Below are positions 52,082-61,317 of a stretch of DNA of 64,000 bases, piece by piece (the stretch's first letter is position 1; every line of letters starts with the position of its first letter). This DNA is from Marifrigoribacter sp965178585. Its GTDB lineage: Bacteria; Bacteroidota; Bacteroidia; Flavobacteriales; Flavobacteriaceae. The translations under genes were made by a program, and so were the position numbers. A model generated the notes under the pieces. The model was not told where the DNA came from. It searched no databases and saw only the letters and a program-made list of their open reading frames with translations. The stretch spans positions 2,852,001 to 2,916,000 of the forward strand of contig OZ238267.1 of the NCBI GenBank assembly GCA_965178585.1. The letters run 5' to 3'.

Positions 52082-53020
52082 ATGAAAAAAATTACTTTAT
52101 TAGCAGCTATTTTAATAGGTGCTACAACCTTTGCACAAAATACATCTACTAGTTTTGAAGAGCCTGAAGCTATTGGTGGTAAATATTTTGATCTTGATGA
52201 TCCAGCTACTGCTCATCAATTAGCTGACAATGCAGGTGAACCAATTGTTAATTTTACATCAACCGGAGGTGAAATGGGTTATAAAGCATATTATGCCCCT
52301 TACGATGAACCAGGAGAAGGATTGGTTGATGGGGATTTTGTAGGTGTAACTACTTTTACCCCTACTGGAAGCGACCCATATCCTGATGGAGATCAAGGAT
52401 ACCAAATTAGTGATGTAGATGGAAATTATATTTTAGAATTTGATGAAATCACTACAACTTCTACAGGACCTAGTTTTTCTATAAATTATTTTATCGCAGA
52501 TGATGGTTATGAAGGAGATGGAACTGAAAACTCAGCTGGTTCTGACAGAATTAGAATATATGTTAAAGATCTTACAAACAGTACAGAACATGATATTTTA
52601 AATTCTACAGGTTCTGATATTAATGACCTTGGTATTCAAGGAGTATGGCAAGCAGGAACAACTACAGGTCTTAGTGGTGACGGCGCTACGTTTCAATTAG
52701 TGATTGAAGTGCGATGTAATTCAGCTAATGAAGCTTTCTTTTTTGATAATGTTCAGTTTGATGGACAATTAGGATTAGGCGAAAACACTCAAGAAATTTT
52801 TTCTATTTACCCTAACCCAGCTTCTAATGGATTTGTAAATATTACTTCTACAATTAGTGGTGATAAAAATGTTTCTGTTTATAACGTTTTAGGAAAACAA
52901 GTTATCCAAGCTACATTGGTTACTGATAGATTAAACGTTTCTGAACTTTCTAGTGGTGTTTATATTATGAAAATAACTCAAAACGGAGTTTCTTCAACAA
53001 AAAAATTAGTTATTAAATAG
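52082..53020 (+). CDS. Secreted protein with T9SS type A sorting domain
   Basis: The 312-residue protein has a signal peptide (ITLLAAILIGATTFAQ) and a beta-rich acidic middle domain without recognised family. The phrases VNFTSTGGEMGYKAYYAPYD and RIRIYVKDLTNSTEHDIL suggest a jelly-roll or CUB-like fold. A clear T9SS type A domain ends it (FSIYPNPASNGFVNITS, YNVLGKQVIQ, STKKLVIK). It is well expressed in appearance, with its own -7 box and strong terminator. It is divergent from the PhoB-like regulator. Function is unknown. Confidence 0.87.
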   Translation: MKKITLLAAILIGATTFAQNTSTSFEEPEAIGGKYFDLDDPATAHQLADNAGEPIVNFTSTGGEMGYKAYYAPYDEPGEGLVDGDFVGVTTFTPTGSDPYPDGDQGYQISDVDGNYILEFDEITTTSTGPSFSINYFIADDGYEGDGTENSAGSDRIRIYVKDLTNSTEHDILNSTGSDINDLGIQGVWQAGTTTGLSGDGATFQLVIEVRCNSANEAFFFDNVQFDGQLGLGENTQEIFSIYPNPASNGFVNITSTISGDKNVSVYNVLGKQVIQATLVTDRLNVSELSSGVYIMKITQNGVSSTKKLVIK

Positions 53021-53038
53021 TAATTTTTTAACTTCTAT

Positions 53039-53069
53039 AAAAAAGCTTCTGTTTTGCAGAAGCTTTTTT
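53039..53069 (+). terminator. Terminator after the T9SS gene at 52-53 kb
   Basis: A 13-base stem (core AAAAGCTTCTG/CAGAAGCTTTT, loop TTTTG) with a T tail lies 18 bases after the stop codon. The TTG at 53054 that opens the next frame is inside this loop, so it is not a start codon. Confidence 0.92.
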
Positions 53070-53089
53070 ATTTTCCATACTTTTATAAG

Positions 53090-54067
53090 GTGAAACTATC
53101 AGATCCTATTTTTACAATTTCTAACTACGAAGAGTTTGAAAAAATTGCTTTAGCTATTTTTCAATATCAATACAAGAATGTAAAAGTTTATCAAGAATTC
53201 TGTAATTTATTGAAGGTTCAACCCAACCAAATTAAAAGCATAAACGATATTCCATTTCTTCCCATTCAGTTTTTTAAAAGTCATCACGTTATTACTGAAG
53301 ATTCCAAATACGAAACTATTTTTACTAGTAGCGGAACTACTGGAAGTGTTACGAGTAAGCATTATATAAAAGATCTTGAAATCTATAAAAATAGTTTTTC
53401 AAAAGCATTTAATTTTTTTTTTAGTTCGCCAGAGAATATCACCATATTAGCATTATTACCAAATTATTTAGAACGTACCGGCTCTTCTTTAGTTTATATG
53501 GTTGATGATTTGATACAAAAAAGTAATAACATCAATAGTGGGTTTTATTTAAAGAACATTCCTGCATTAATTGAAAAGCTGGAGTATCTTGAAAAAACCA
53601 ACCAGAAAACAATTTTACTAGGAGTTTCGTATGCTTTACTAGATTTAATTGAAACGAAACAGTTTCAATTAAAAAATACCATAATTATGGAAACTGGTGG
53701 AATGAAGGGGCGTAGAAAAGAAATGATAAAAGATGAATTGCACGCTGTATTAAAAAAAGGATTTGGAGTTTCTACAATTTATAGCGAATACGGAATGACC
53801 GAACTTTTATCACAAGCATATTCTAAAGGTAATGGGGTTTATAATTGTCCTCCCTGGATGAGAATCTTAACTAGAGATCCTGAAGACGCACAAACGTTAG
53901 TTTATAATAAAACAGGAGGAATCAATGTCATAGATCTTGCCAATATAAATTCTTGCTCTTTTATTGCAACTCAAGATTTAGGTAAAGTAAAAAAGGACGG
54001 TAGTTTCGAAATTTTAGGTAGATTTGATGACAGCGATATTCGCGGATGTAATTTAATGATGCTTTAA
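53090..54067 (+). CDS. LuxE-like acyl-protein synthetase
   Basis: The protein of about 325 residues is an adenylate-forming enzyme of the LuxE family, with IFTSSGTTGSVTSKHY as the phosphate-binding loop and SEYGMTELLSQAY as the aromatic adenine-site motif. A GFGVSTIY strand lies between them. LuxE activates a fatty acid as acyl-AMP and passes it to an enzyme thiol; no luxC or luxD is near, so bioluminescence is not implied. The GTG at 53090 (VKLSDPIFTISN) is preferred as start because the frame's earlier TTG lies in the upstream terminator. Its stop overlaps the next start (TAATG). Confidence 0.85.
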   Translation: MKLSDPIFTISNYEEFEKIALAIFQYQYKNVKVYQEFCNLLKVQPNQIKSINDIPFLPIQFFKSHHVITEDSKYETIFTSSGTTGSVTSKHYIKDLEIYKNSFSKAFNFFFSSPENITILALLPNYLERTGSSLVYMVDDLIQKSNNINSGFYLKNIPALIEKLEYLEKTNQKTILLGVSYALLDLIETKQFQLKNTIIMETGGMKGRRKEMIKDELHAVLKKGFGVSTIYSEYGMTELLSQAYSKGNGVYNCPPWMRILTRDPEDAQTLVYNKTGGINVIDLANINSCSFIATQDLGKVKKDGSFEILGRFDDSDIRGCNLMML

Positions 54068-55089
54068 TGTCTCAAACTAATAAAAATAATGGTTGCCTTT
54101 GGTTTTTTGTTTTAGGGTTATTATCTCTTTTTAGTTTTATTTTATTACTTGTTTTATCTCCTCTTTCAGCCAATTTAGCTTTAATTATTGCAATAGCAGG
54201 CTCTGTCTTTTTTTTAAACCTTATTCTAGGAAAACCCTCATCAAAACAATTAATTAAATCTGGGATAAGCATTTACATACTCTTAATAGGGTTAAAAATT
54301 TTAGTATCATTTTTTCTGAATAATTTAAATCAAGATAGGAATATCAGCTTCAAAAAAGAAGAAAGAACTAATAAAACAGTTTTGATTGAGGAAAGTGACA
54401 CCACTGTTTTATATAGTAGTAATAGAAATTGGATAGATAATTACGGCAACAACTTTAACGGAACACTAAGTGTAAGAGAGAAAGATTACAATCGTTTAAA
54501 GGATCATATTAAAACTTTTAGAGCTCCTGTAAATAAACACTTTTGGGGAAGTCTTTATGGTTATATTGAACAGAAAGATGCTCCGAGTTTAGATTTGGTA
54601 ATGGAGACCTTTATTCAAATTAATAATGAAAAAAAACTAAATAGAATGGAGTTTGCCGAAATGGTGGTAAGCTGTATTCAAGATATCCCCTATTCGTTTG
54701 TGTTTCAAGGAGAATGCCCTGTAGACAACTATGACGAAAGTACCCAAATGATTTTAGAAAATTGCCCAGAATGCTGTATTGGCAATCAGGCATATGGAAT
54801 ACAAAACCCAGTATCCTTTTTAAAAAATTTAAAAGGAGATTGCGATACACGAACAGTTTTAATTTATAGTATTTTAAAGTATTTTAAATACGATGTTGCT
54901 ATTGTAAATAGTGATTTTTATCGACATTCAGTAATTGGGATTAACCTTCCAACAAGTGGTTCTTTTAAAGTATTTAAAGGAAAAAAATATAGTCTTTGGG
55001 AAACGACTGCAAAATATTTTAAAGCCGGAGAATTGCCAGCAAATTTTAATAATGTTGCTCATTGGAATATAGTACTAACAAGTAAATAA
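54067..55089 (+). CDS. Membrane-anchored transglutaminase-like protein
   Basis: The 340-residue protein begins with three hydrophobic helices (about 12-85). A soluble domain follows whose C-terminal part has a transglutaminase-like triad: Cys259 in LKGDCDTRTVL, His287 in DFYRHSVIGINL and Glu312 in SLWETTAKY. An additional cysteine cluster (CPECC, 233-237) could bind metal or form disulfides. The fold could be a peptidase, a cross-linker or an inactive scaffold. It is translationally coupled to LuxE and lies seven bases before a DUF350 gene. Confidence 0.72.
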   Translation: MSQTNKNNGCLWFFVLGLLSLFSFILLLVLSPLSANLALIIAIAGSVFFLNLILGKPSSKQLIKSGISIYILLIGLKILVSFFLNNLNQDRNISFKKEERTNKTVLIEESDTTVLYSSNRNWIDNYGNNFNGTLSVREKDYNRLKDHIKTFRAPVNKHFWGSLYGYIEQKDAPSLDLVMETFIQINNEKKLNRMEFAEMVVSCIQDIPYSFVFQGECPVDNYDESTQMILENCPECCIGNQAYGIQNPVSFLKNLKGDCDTRTVLIYSILKYFKYDVAIVNSDFYRHSVIGINLPTSGSFKVFKGKKYSLWETTAKYFKAGELPANFNNVAHWNIVLTSK

Positions 55090-55096
55090 TACGATT

Positions 55097-55612
55097 ATGA
55101 ACACTCAACTTTTTACCTTATCCATTATAGAATTAATTCTATCTATTCTAGTTTCTATTTCTATCATATTTATCACCTATAAGATGCTTAAATGGATGTT
55201 TTTTAAAGAATGTGATTTACGTGGTGACAATCTTGCTTTTACTATTTTTACATCAGGAATTATACTTTCAATAGGAATTATTTTGAGTGAAATACTGCCT
55301 TCTATTACCAATGTCATTCGACTTTCCACAACTCAATCAGAAACTACCAAACCTTCTACCATCATCCTTTATTCTGGATTGTATTTGTTAATAGGTTTTT
55401 TAATTTCTGTAATTATCAATCTTTCTGTATTCTTTCTGTTCTCTGTATTAACAAGAGGTGTACACGAATTTAAAGAAATTCAAAACAATAATGTATCGGT
55501 TGCTATTTTAGTAGTTGCTATATTAATTAGCATTACTATTATCTCAAAAGATAGTATTGCTTTACTAATTAGCTCCTTAATCCCTTATCCTGAAGTAACA
55601 AATTTTTTATAA
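55097..55612 (+). CDS. DUF350 family membrane protein
   Basis: The 171-residue protein has four hydrophobic helices and the DUF350 pattern, with a charged turn in the first pair (MFFKECDLRGDNLAFTIFTSGI) and a matching second half (VLTRGVHEFKEIQNNNVSVAILVVAILI). DUF350 proteins are often encoded beside ATP-grasp, spermidine-synthase-like or transglutaminase genes, but their role is unknown. It is directly downstream of the transglutaminase-like gene and probably in the same operon. Confidence 0.8.
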   Translation: MNTQLFTLSIIELILSILVSISIIFITYKMLKWMFFKECDLRGDNLAFTIFTSGIILSIGIILSEILPSITNVIRLSTTQSETTKPSTIILYSGLYLLIGFLISVIINLSVFFLFSVLTRGVHEFKEIQNNNVSVAILVVAILISITIISKDSIALLISSLIPYPEVTNFL

Positions 55613-55670
55613 ACTCATGTAAGTATTCTTCTTTAATACGACTTATTTAAAAATTGAAAGAATACTTTTC

Positions 55671-56120
55671 ATGAAATTATTGATTACATTTTTAACCACA
55701 TTTGTTTTTAGCTCCATAATAGCTCAAGACAATTACAATCTTAAAAAAGGCTTTGTGATTGATGGATATGATGTTGTTGCTTATTTTAGTAATGAAGCCA
55801 TAAAGGGTGATGATAAATTTGTTGGAACTTATGATAGTGTTAATTATATGTTCTCATCTCAAAAAAATCTAGATACTTTTAAAAGCAACCCAGAAATGTA
55901 TGTCCCACAATATGGAGGTTATTGTGCTTATGCAATAGCTGTTAAGGGAGAAAAGATAAATGTTAATCCTAAAACATTTCAAATTATTGATAATAAGCTT
56001 TATCTTTTTTATAATAAATGGGGAGTTAATACCCTAGAAAATTGGAATGATGAAGGTGCTGAAAAACTTCAAAAACAAGCCACTGAAAATTGGGAAAAAT
56101 TAGTGAAAAAGGAAAAATAA
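55671..56120 (+). CDS. Secreted YHS-domain protein
   Basis: The 149-residue protein has a signal peptide (LITFLTTFVFSSIIAQ) and a YHS-type domain: GFVIDGYDVVAYF (about 28-40), then YMFSSQKNLDTFKSNPEMYVPQYGGYCAYAIAV (about 62-94), where the cysteine and neighbouring residues would bind metal. YHS proteins are associated with copper or heavy-metal handling. It is soluble and periplasmic by prediction. A gap of 58 bases separates it from the DUF350 gene and it ends in two hairpins. Confidence 0.88.
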   Translation: MKLLITFLTTFVFSSIIAQDNYNLKKGFVIDGYDVVAYFSNEAIKGDDKFVGTYDSVNYMFSSQKNLDTFKSNPEMYVPQYGGYCAYAIAVKGEKINVNPKTFQIIDNKLYLFYNKWGVNTLENWNDEGAEKLQKQATENWEKLVKKEK

Positions 56121-56197
56121 TTTAAAAAAGTATCTTTTACAAGATACTCACATATTTTGGTTGGTTAGTTAGTCCCGATTCTTTCGGGAGAGAATAT

Positions 56198-56233
56198 TCT
56201 CCAAATCGTTCAATCGATTTGGAGATATTTTTT
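56198..56233 (+). terminator. Terminator after the YHS gene
   Basis: The 11-base stem TCTCCAAATCG/CGATTTGGAGA (loop TTCAAT) is followed by a T run on the forward strand. A second hairpin (AGTATCTT/AAGATACT near 56126-56145) and CCCGA/TCGGG at 56174-56188 lie between it and the YHS stop. Confidence 0.88.
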
Positions 56234-57528
56234 TAAACTACCTTTATAATAAAATAAGTCTTCTTACCTCTTTGTAGCAATACAAATTGATTGTTAATTA
56301 AATCTGAAGTAGTTACTTTAAACCCTTCTTTTACTTTTTCTTTATTAACAGAAACCGAATTCTCTTTCAAAGCTCTTCTTGCTTCACCATTCGACTTTAA
56401 GAATCTTGTTTTTTCGGCCAAAGCGCCAATAATATCCAATCCGTTTTCTATTTCAGATTTAGAAACTTCTGCTTGAGTTACTCCTTCAAAAACATCTAAA
56501 AAAGTTTTTGCATCAAGAGTTTTTAAATCTTCAGAAGTAGATTTTCCAAATAACATATTTGAAGCCTTAATGGCATTCTTTAAATCATCTTCATTATGTA
56601 CCGTTAAAGTAACTTCTTCAGCCAAACGCTTTTGAAGTAATCGCATATGTGGAGCTTCCTTGTGTTCTAGAATTAAATCATTAATAGTTTCTTTATCTAA
56701 AAATGTAAATATTTTAATGTATTTCTCCGCGTCTTCATCACTTGTATTCAACCAATACTGATAAAATTTATAAGGAGAAGTACGATTAGGGTCTAACCAA
56801 ATATTTCCACCTTCACTTTTACCAAACTTACTTCCATCACTTTTAGTAATTAACGGACAAGTAAGCGCATATCCTTTTCCTCCACCAATACGACGCACCA
56901 ATTCGGTCCCTGTAGTAATATTACCCCATTGGTCGCTTCCGCCCATTTCTAATGTGCAATTTAACTCCTTATATAAATGCAGAAAATCATACCCTTGTAC
57001 TAATTGATAGGTAAATTCAGTAAACGACATTCCTTCTCCATCAGCAGTTAATCGGCTTTTTACTGAATCTTTCGCCATCATATAATTAACGGTAATATGC
57101 TTACCTATATCTCTTATAAAATCTAGAAAACTAAATTCCTTCATCCAGTCGTAGTTATTAACCATAACTGCTTCATTATTTGCACCAGAAGTAAAGTCTA
57201 AAAACTGTGCTAATTGCTTACGAACACATTCTTGATTGTGACGTAGTGTTTTTTCATCTAATAAGTTACGCTCATTAGATTTTCCTGACGGATCTCCAAT
57301 CATACCTGTAGCTCCTCCAACCAAAGCTATTGGTTGATGGCCACAACGTTGGTAGAAAGCCAATAACATAATAGGTACCAAATTTCCAATATGAAGTGAA
57401 TCTGCAGTAGGATCAAAACCTATATAAGCAGATCGCATTTTTTCCATCAGATGCGTATCGGTATCCGGCATTACATCGTGAATCATTCCTCTCCATTGTA
57501 ACTCTTCAACAAAATTTTTCAACTCCAT
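56233..57528 (-). CDS. tyrS: Tyrosyl-tRNA synthetase
   Basis: The 431-residue class Ic synthetase has the HIGH-type motif SLHIGNLVP (about 43-51), GATGMIGDPSGKSNERNLL, the tyrosine-binding GYDFLHLY, and the KMSKS-type motif KFGKS (about 235). An S4-like RNA-binding domain follows at the C-terminus (RRALKENSVSVNKEKVKEG). The ATG at 57528 (MELKNFVEEL) is chosen over the ATG at 57546, because the -7 box at 57544-57551 puts the transcript start downstream of that upstream codon. It charges tRNA-Tyr. Confidence 0.96.
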   Translation of the reverse strand: MELKNFVEELQWRGMIHDVMPDTDTHLMEKMRSAYIGFDPTADSLHIGNLVPIMLLAFYQRCGHQPIALVGGATGMIGDPSGKSNERNLLDEKTLRHNQECVRKQLAQFLDFTSGANNEAVMVNNYDWMKEFSFLDFIRDIGKHITVNYMMAKDSVKSRLTADGEGMSFTEFTYQLVQGYDFLHLYKELNCTLEMGGSDQWGNITTGTELVRRIGGGKGYALTCPLITKSDGSKFGKSEGGNIWLDPNRTSPYKFYQYWLNTSDEDAEKYIKIFTFLDKETINDLILEHKEAPHMRLLQKRLAEEVTLTVHNEDDLKNAIKASNMLFGKSTSEDLKTLDAKTFLDVFEGVTQAEVSKSEIENGLDIIGALAEKTRFLKSNGEARRALKENSVSVNKEKVKEGFKVTTSDLINNQFVLLQRGKKTYFIIKVV

Positions 57529-57543
57529 ATTATTAATTTTCAG

Positions 57544-57551
57544 CAAAGATA
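57544..57551 (-). promoter_or_regulatory. -7 box of tyrS
   Basis: The reverse strand reads TATCTTTG, a perfect -7 match. Initiation would be near 57537, so the leader before the ATG at 57528 is very short. No T-box-like leader is present. Confidence 0.65.
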
Positions 57552-57604
57552 TATTTCTATATATTAAGATAAAACATTAATTCAAAAAACCTTAAATTGC
57601 TCTT

Positions 57605-58618
57605 ATGATATTAGTAACAGGTGGAACGGGATTAGTAGGAGCACATTTATTATATACACTCGCTAATAATGGTGAAAATGTAAGGGCAATCCATAGAGCA
57701 TCTAGTGACTTAGAGGCTGTAAAAAATGTTTTTTCATATTACACTAATGATCCAAATCATTTATTTAATAAAATTGAATGGATGGTTGCAGACATTACTG
57801 AAGTACCCTCTTTAAATAGGGCATTTAAGGATATCGATATAGTTTATCACTGTGCTGCTTATATTAGTTTTAATCCAAGACATTATCCGGTTCTTAAAAA
57901 AGTGAATATGGAAGGAACCGCTAACATTGTTAATTTTTGTTTATCGGAAGGTGCAAAAAAATTATGTTATATCAGCTCCATCGCTACGCTCGGTAAATCA
58001 CTAAATGGCTCAATAAGTACCGAAGAAACAGAATTTAATCCTGAAGAGAAAAATAGCGTATACACCATCACCAAACATGAAGCTGAAATGGAAGTTTGGA
58101 GAGGAACACAAGAAGGGCTAGATGCTGTTATTGTTCATCCAGGAGTCATAATTGGCGAAGGAATTTGGAGTTCAGCAAGTGGAGGAATATTTCGTACCCT
58201 ATCCAAAGGACTTCGATACTACACTCCTGGTGGAGTTGGAATTGTAGATGTAAAAGATGTGGTTAAAGCAATGATTGATTTAACAAATAGTTCTATAAAA
58301 AATGAAGCTTATATATTAGTTGCGGAAAATATATATTACAAAGAATTACTTTCAAAAATCTCTCAACATCTAAATAAAAAATCTCCCGATAAAGCAATTG
58401 CAAAATTGGTAATGATGGGTTTTGCAAGTGTAGATTGGCTTACTAACAAAGTTTTTAGAACCCGTAGAAAACTACTAAAAGCAACGGTAAGAAGTTTGTA
58501 TAACACTTCATTTTACGATGCTTCAAAAATTGAAAAAACTATTGATTTTAAATTTAACGATTCAAATAAAACAATTGAACGTGTTGCCAGAAATTACCAA
58601 AGAGATTTTAAACTTTAA
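57605..58618 (+). CDS. NAD-dependent epimerase/dehydratase (extended SDR)
   Basis: The 337-residue protein has the Rossmann glycine motif MILVTGGTGLVGAHLL (1-16), an acidic second strand region DITEVPSLNRAF, CAAYISFNP, and the catalytic YTITKHEAEMEV with Tyr and Lys separated by three residues. VHPGVIIGEG follows. It belongs to the extended SDR group that includes dihydroflavonol-reductase-like and 3-beta-HSD-like enzymes; the substrate is unknown. Its last four bases overlap the convergent DUF4296 gene. Confidence 0.9.
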   Translation: MILVTGGTGLVGAHLLYTLANNGENVRAIHRASSDLEAVKNVFSYYTNDPNHLFNKIEWMVADITEVPSLNRAFKDIDIVYHCAAYISFNPRHYPVLKKVNMEGTANIVNFCLSEGAKKLCYISSIATLGKSLNGSISTEETEFNPEEKNSVYTITKHEAEMEVWRGTQEGLDAVIVHPGVIIGEGIWSSASGGIFRTLSKGLRYYTPGGVGIVDVKDVVKAMIDLTNSSIKNEAYILVAENIYYKELLSKISQHLNKKSPDKAIAKLVMMGFASVDWLTNKVFRTRRKLLKATVRSLYNTSFYDASKIEKTIDFKFNDSNKTIERVARNYQRDFKL

Positions 58619-59127
58619 TTGCTTTGGACTGGGTTAACTAACGTATTCGAAATGATTTTAGCTTTATCAATATTTTTTGACTTTGGAATATTCTTTTTAC
58701 TTTTTTCAATAGAATCTTGTTTAGATACTATTTTATAAATACTATCTTTTTCTTTCTGAAGTATTTCAAGTCTATCTTTAACTTGAGTTAAAAGGTTTTC
58801 GTAAACATCTAAATCTGAACAGTAATACGCATTACTAACTACAAATTGTAAACTATCCACTTCGTATTTATTATAAATAATAGAATCTAACTCTAGGTTT
58901 CTTTTTTTTAATAATTTATGATTTACATTCCTAGATGCATTACTTATATATACATCGGTTAAAATATTTACCATTTTCCCTTCAGGAATAAGATCATCAG
59001 GAATTTCAGGTTTATTTACATTTTGACAAGAACCCATAAACAATATCAGTGATAAAGACCAAACTGACTTTAAGCAGAATGCTGTTTTCAATTTCTGAAA
59101 AATGGTTATGAATTCAATTATCTTCAT
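58615..59127 (-). CDS. DUF4296 lipoprotein
   Basis: The 170-residue protein has a basic N-terminus and a hydrophobic stretch ending in a lipobox-like LFMGSC. The DUF4296 region follows (IPEGKMVNILTDVYISNASRN, then YEVDSLQFVVSNAYYCSDLDVYENLLTQV). The C-terminus is lysine-rich. The family is confined mainly to Bacteroidetes and of unknown function. Its start overlaps the pyrC stop (TAATG), a pairing often seen in this group. Confidence 0.88.
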   Translation of the reverse strand: MKIIEFITIFQKLKTAFCLKSVWSLSLILFMGSCQNVNKPEIPDDLIPEGKMVNILTDVYISNASRNVNHKLLKKRNLELDSIIYNKYEVDSLQFVVSNAYYCSDLDVYENLLTQVKDRLEILQKEKDSIYKIVSKQDSIEKSKKNIPKSKNIDKAKIISNTLVNPVQSN

Positions 59128-60470
59128 TAAGGTCTATTAAATGTTAATCGCTGAGGAACACTTCTATTTGGAAATTTTAAATTGTGATAAGCTAATATTC
59201 CATTTACAAATGTATGAGATATTCTCGATTTAAAAGTAGTTCCTTCAAAAGGAGACCATCCACATTTGTATAATATATTCTGCTTATTTACGGTCCAAGG
59301 GCTTATTAAATCAACCAAAACCAAATCAGCTTTATAGCCTTCTCTAATATACCCTCTTTCTTTTATCTGAAATAAAATAGCAGGATTATGACAAGCCTTT
59401 TCAACAATTTTTTCTAAAGAAATGACTCCATTATGATACATTTCTAATAATGCCACCAATGCATGTTGTACCAAAGGACCTCCTGAAGGTGCTTTGGTAT
59501 AAACATTGCTTTTTTCTTCTAAAGTGTGTGGAGCGTGATCTGTTGCTAGTACATCTATTTGATCGTTTAACAATGCTTTCCATAAACCGTCTTTGTCTTT
59601 TTGACTTTTAACTGCAGGATTCCATTTTATTTTAGTTCCTTTTGTCTTATAGTCTTCTTCTGTAAACCAAAGATGATGTACACATACCTCAGCAGTAATT
59701 TTCTTTTCTGCTAAAGGTTTTTTATTTGAAAACAAATGAGTTTCCTTTTCGGTAGATAAATGAAAAATATGCAATCTAGCTCCTGTTTTTTTAGCAAGCT
59801 CAATAGCTTTAGAAGAAGATAAATAACAAGCTTCTGCGCTTCTAATTTTTGGATGCATTTCTACAGGAATATCATTTCCGTATTCCTTCAAATATTTTTC
59901 TAAGTTATCTTGTATTGTTTTTTCGTCTTCACAATGAACTGAAATAAGCAAGTCAGTTTTACTAAAAATCTCCTCTAAAACTTTAGGATTATCCACTAAC
60001 ATATTTCCGGTAGAAGAGCCTAAAAATAATTTTAAACCAGCTACTTTTTGGGGATCTACTTTTAAAATTTCTTCTAAATTATCATTTGTTCCACCAAACA
60101 TAAAGCTATAATTTGCCCAAGAGGTTTTTTTGGCAATCGAAAACTTTTCTTCTAATTTTTCTATAGTAGTAGCTTGGGGAACCGTATTTGGCATCTCAAT
60201 AAAAGATGTTATTCCACCTGCTACTGCTGCTTTAGATTCTGTTTCAATAGTCGCTTTATGAGTAAGTCCTGGCTCTCTAAAATGAACTTGATCGTCAATT
60301 AAACCAGGCAATAAGTATTTTCCATTTGCTTCAATTATTTTAGTGTCAGATGTTTTAGCACTGATACTATTTGCTATTTCAACAATAAGGTCGTTTTCAA
60401 TAAAAACATCTTTTTTTATAATAATTCCTTCATTAACAATCTGTGCATTTTTTATTAAAATCTTGTTCAT
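59127..60470 (-). CDS. pyrC: Dihydroorotase
   Basis: The 447-residue amidohydrolase has the Bacteroidetes dihydroorotase motif LIDDQVHFREPGLTHKATIETES (about 56-78 read as two parts), ISVHCEDE, HIFHLST and VLATDHAPHTLEEK. The first histidine of the usual HxH metal pair is glutamine (DQVHF), which I recall as normal for this Bacteroidetes clade. The enzyme cyclises carbamoyl aspartate in pyrimidine synthesis. The ATG at 60470 is used; the preceding in-frame codon is TTG. It overlaps the stop of the glycosyltransferase by one base (TGATG). Confidence 0.92.
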   Translation of the reverse strand: MNKILIKNAQIVNEGIIIKKDVFIENDLIVEIANSISAKTSDTKIIEANGKYLLPGLIDDQVHFREPGLTHKATIETESKAAVAGGITSFIEMPNTVPQATTIEKLEEKFSIAKKTSWANYSFMFGGTNDNLEEILKVDPQKVAGLKLFLGSSTGNMLVDNPKVLEEIFSKTDLLISVHCEDEKTIQDNLEKYLKEYGNDIPVEMHPKIRSAEACYLSSSKAIELAKKTGARLHIFHLSTEKETHLFSNKKPLAEKKITAEVCVHHLWFTEEDYKTKGTKIKWNPAVKSQKDKDGLWKALLNDQIDVLATDHAPHTLEEKSNVYTKAPSGGPLVQHALVALLEMYHNGVISLEKIVEKACHNPAILFQIKERGYIREGYKADLVLVDLISPWTVNKQNILYKCGWSPFEGTTFKSRISHTFVNGILAYHNLKFPNRSVPQRLTFNRP

Positions 60471-61201
60471 CAAATTTCGTATTTTGTAAATATGCTTTTA
60501 AATTTCATTGAAATAACTCCAAAAATTGCTTCAGAAATAATTCCCCCGCTCATTTTGGATTCTCCTTCGATTCTGTCTGTAAAAATTACTGGAACTTCCA
60601 CAATAGTAAACTTGTGTAAATAAGCTTTGAATTTCATTTCAATCTGAAAAGCATAACCTACAAATTGTATTTTATCTAGATTAATTTTCTCTAAAACCTT
60701 TCGCTTATAACAAACAAATCCAGCAGTAGTATCTGTAATATTCATTCCTGTGATAAATCGCACATATTTAGATGCCATCCAAGAAAGCAATACCCTACTC
60801 ATAGGCCAATTTACTACATTAACACCCGTTTTATATCTAGAACCAATTGATACATCTGCCCCTCCAATTTCACAAGCATCATATAATTTTAATAAGTCAT
60901 CTGGATTATGAGAGAAATCGGCATCCATTTCAAAAACAAACTCGTATTTTCTTTTTAACGCCCATTTAAAGCCATGGATGTATGCAGTTCCCAAACCTAG
61001 TTTACCATCTCTTTTTTCTAAAAATAATTGGTCTGGAAATTCATTAATTAAAAGCTGAATAGCTTCTGAAGTTCCATCTGGAGAGTTATCGTCTACTACT
61101 AATATGTCAAACTTTTTTGGCAAAGAAAACACATAACGAATAATACGTTCTATATTTTCAATTTCGTTGAAGGTTGGAATAACCACCAATGCGTTAGGCA
61201 T
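60470..61201 (-). CDS. Polyprenol monophosphomannose synthase-like GT2 glycosyltransferase
   Basis: The 243-residue GT2 enzyme has ALVVIPTFNEIENIERII (2-19), VVDDNSPDGTSEAI, the DxD-containing EMDADFSHNPDDL and GSRYKTGVNVVNWPMSR, followed by ITDTTAGFVCYKR. This is the soluble dolichyl-phosphate-mannose synthase (DPM1-like) pattern, with no C-terminal membrane domain. It would make polyprenyl-phosphate mannose for protein or lipid glycosylation. The start at 61201 (MPNALVVIP) is chosen over an upstream ATG that adds six unconserved residues. It is first in the GT2-pyrC-DUF4296 operon. Confidence 0.9.
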   Translation of the reverse strand: MPNALVVIPTFNEIENIERIIRYVFSLPKKFDILVVDDNSPDGTSEAIQLLINEFPDQLFLEKRDGKLGLGTAYIHGFKWALKRKYEFVFEMDADFSHNPDDLLKLYDACEIGGADVSIGSRYKTGVNVVNWPMSRVLLSWMASKYVRFITGMNITDTTAGFVCYKRKVLEKINLDKIQFVGYAFQIEMKFKAYLHKFTIVEVPVIFTDRIEGESKMSGGIISEAIFGVISMKFKSIFTKYEI

Positions 61202-61317
61202 AATTATAATTTTCAACAAATGTACCTTTTTTAGGTTAATTAATTGTGAATGAAATTGTAAATGAGCCTGTTTTTAAGCATTAAAAAATACTACCTTTAT
61301 CTTCTAAAAATAAATCA

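Noticed and set aside
53054..53089. TTG start extending the LuxE-like protein
   Set aside because: The codon is inside the loop of the preceding terminator hairpin; a GTG at 53090 precedes the conserved sequence.
57529..57546. Upstream ATG for tyrS
   Set aside because: It overlaps the -7 box, so it would not be on the transcript.
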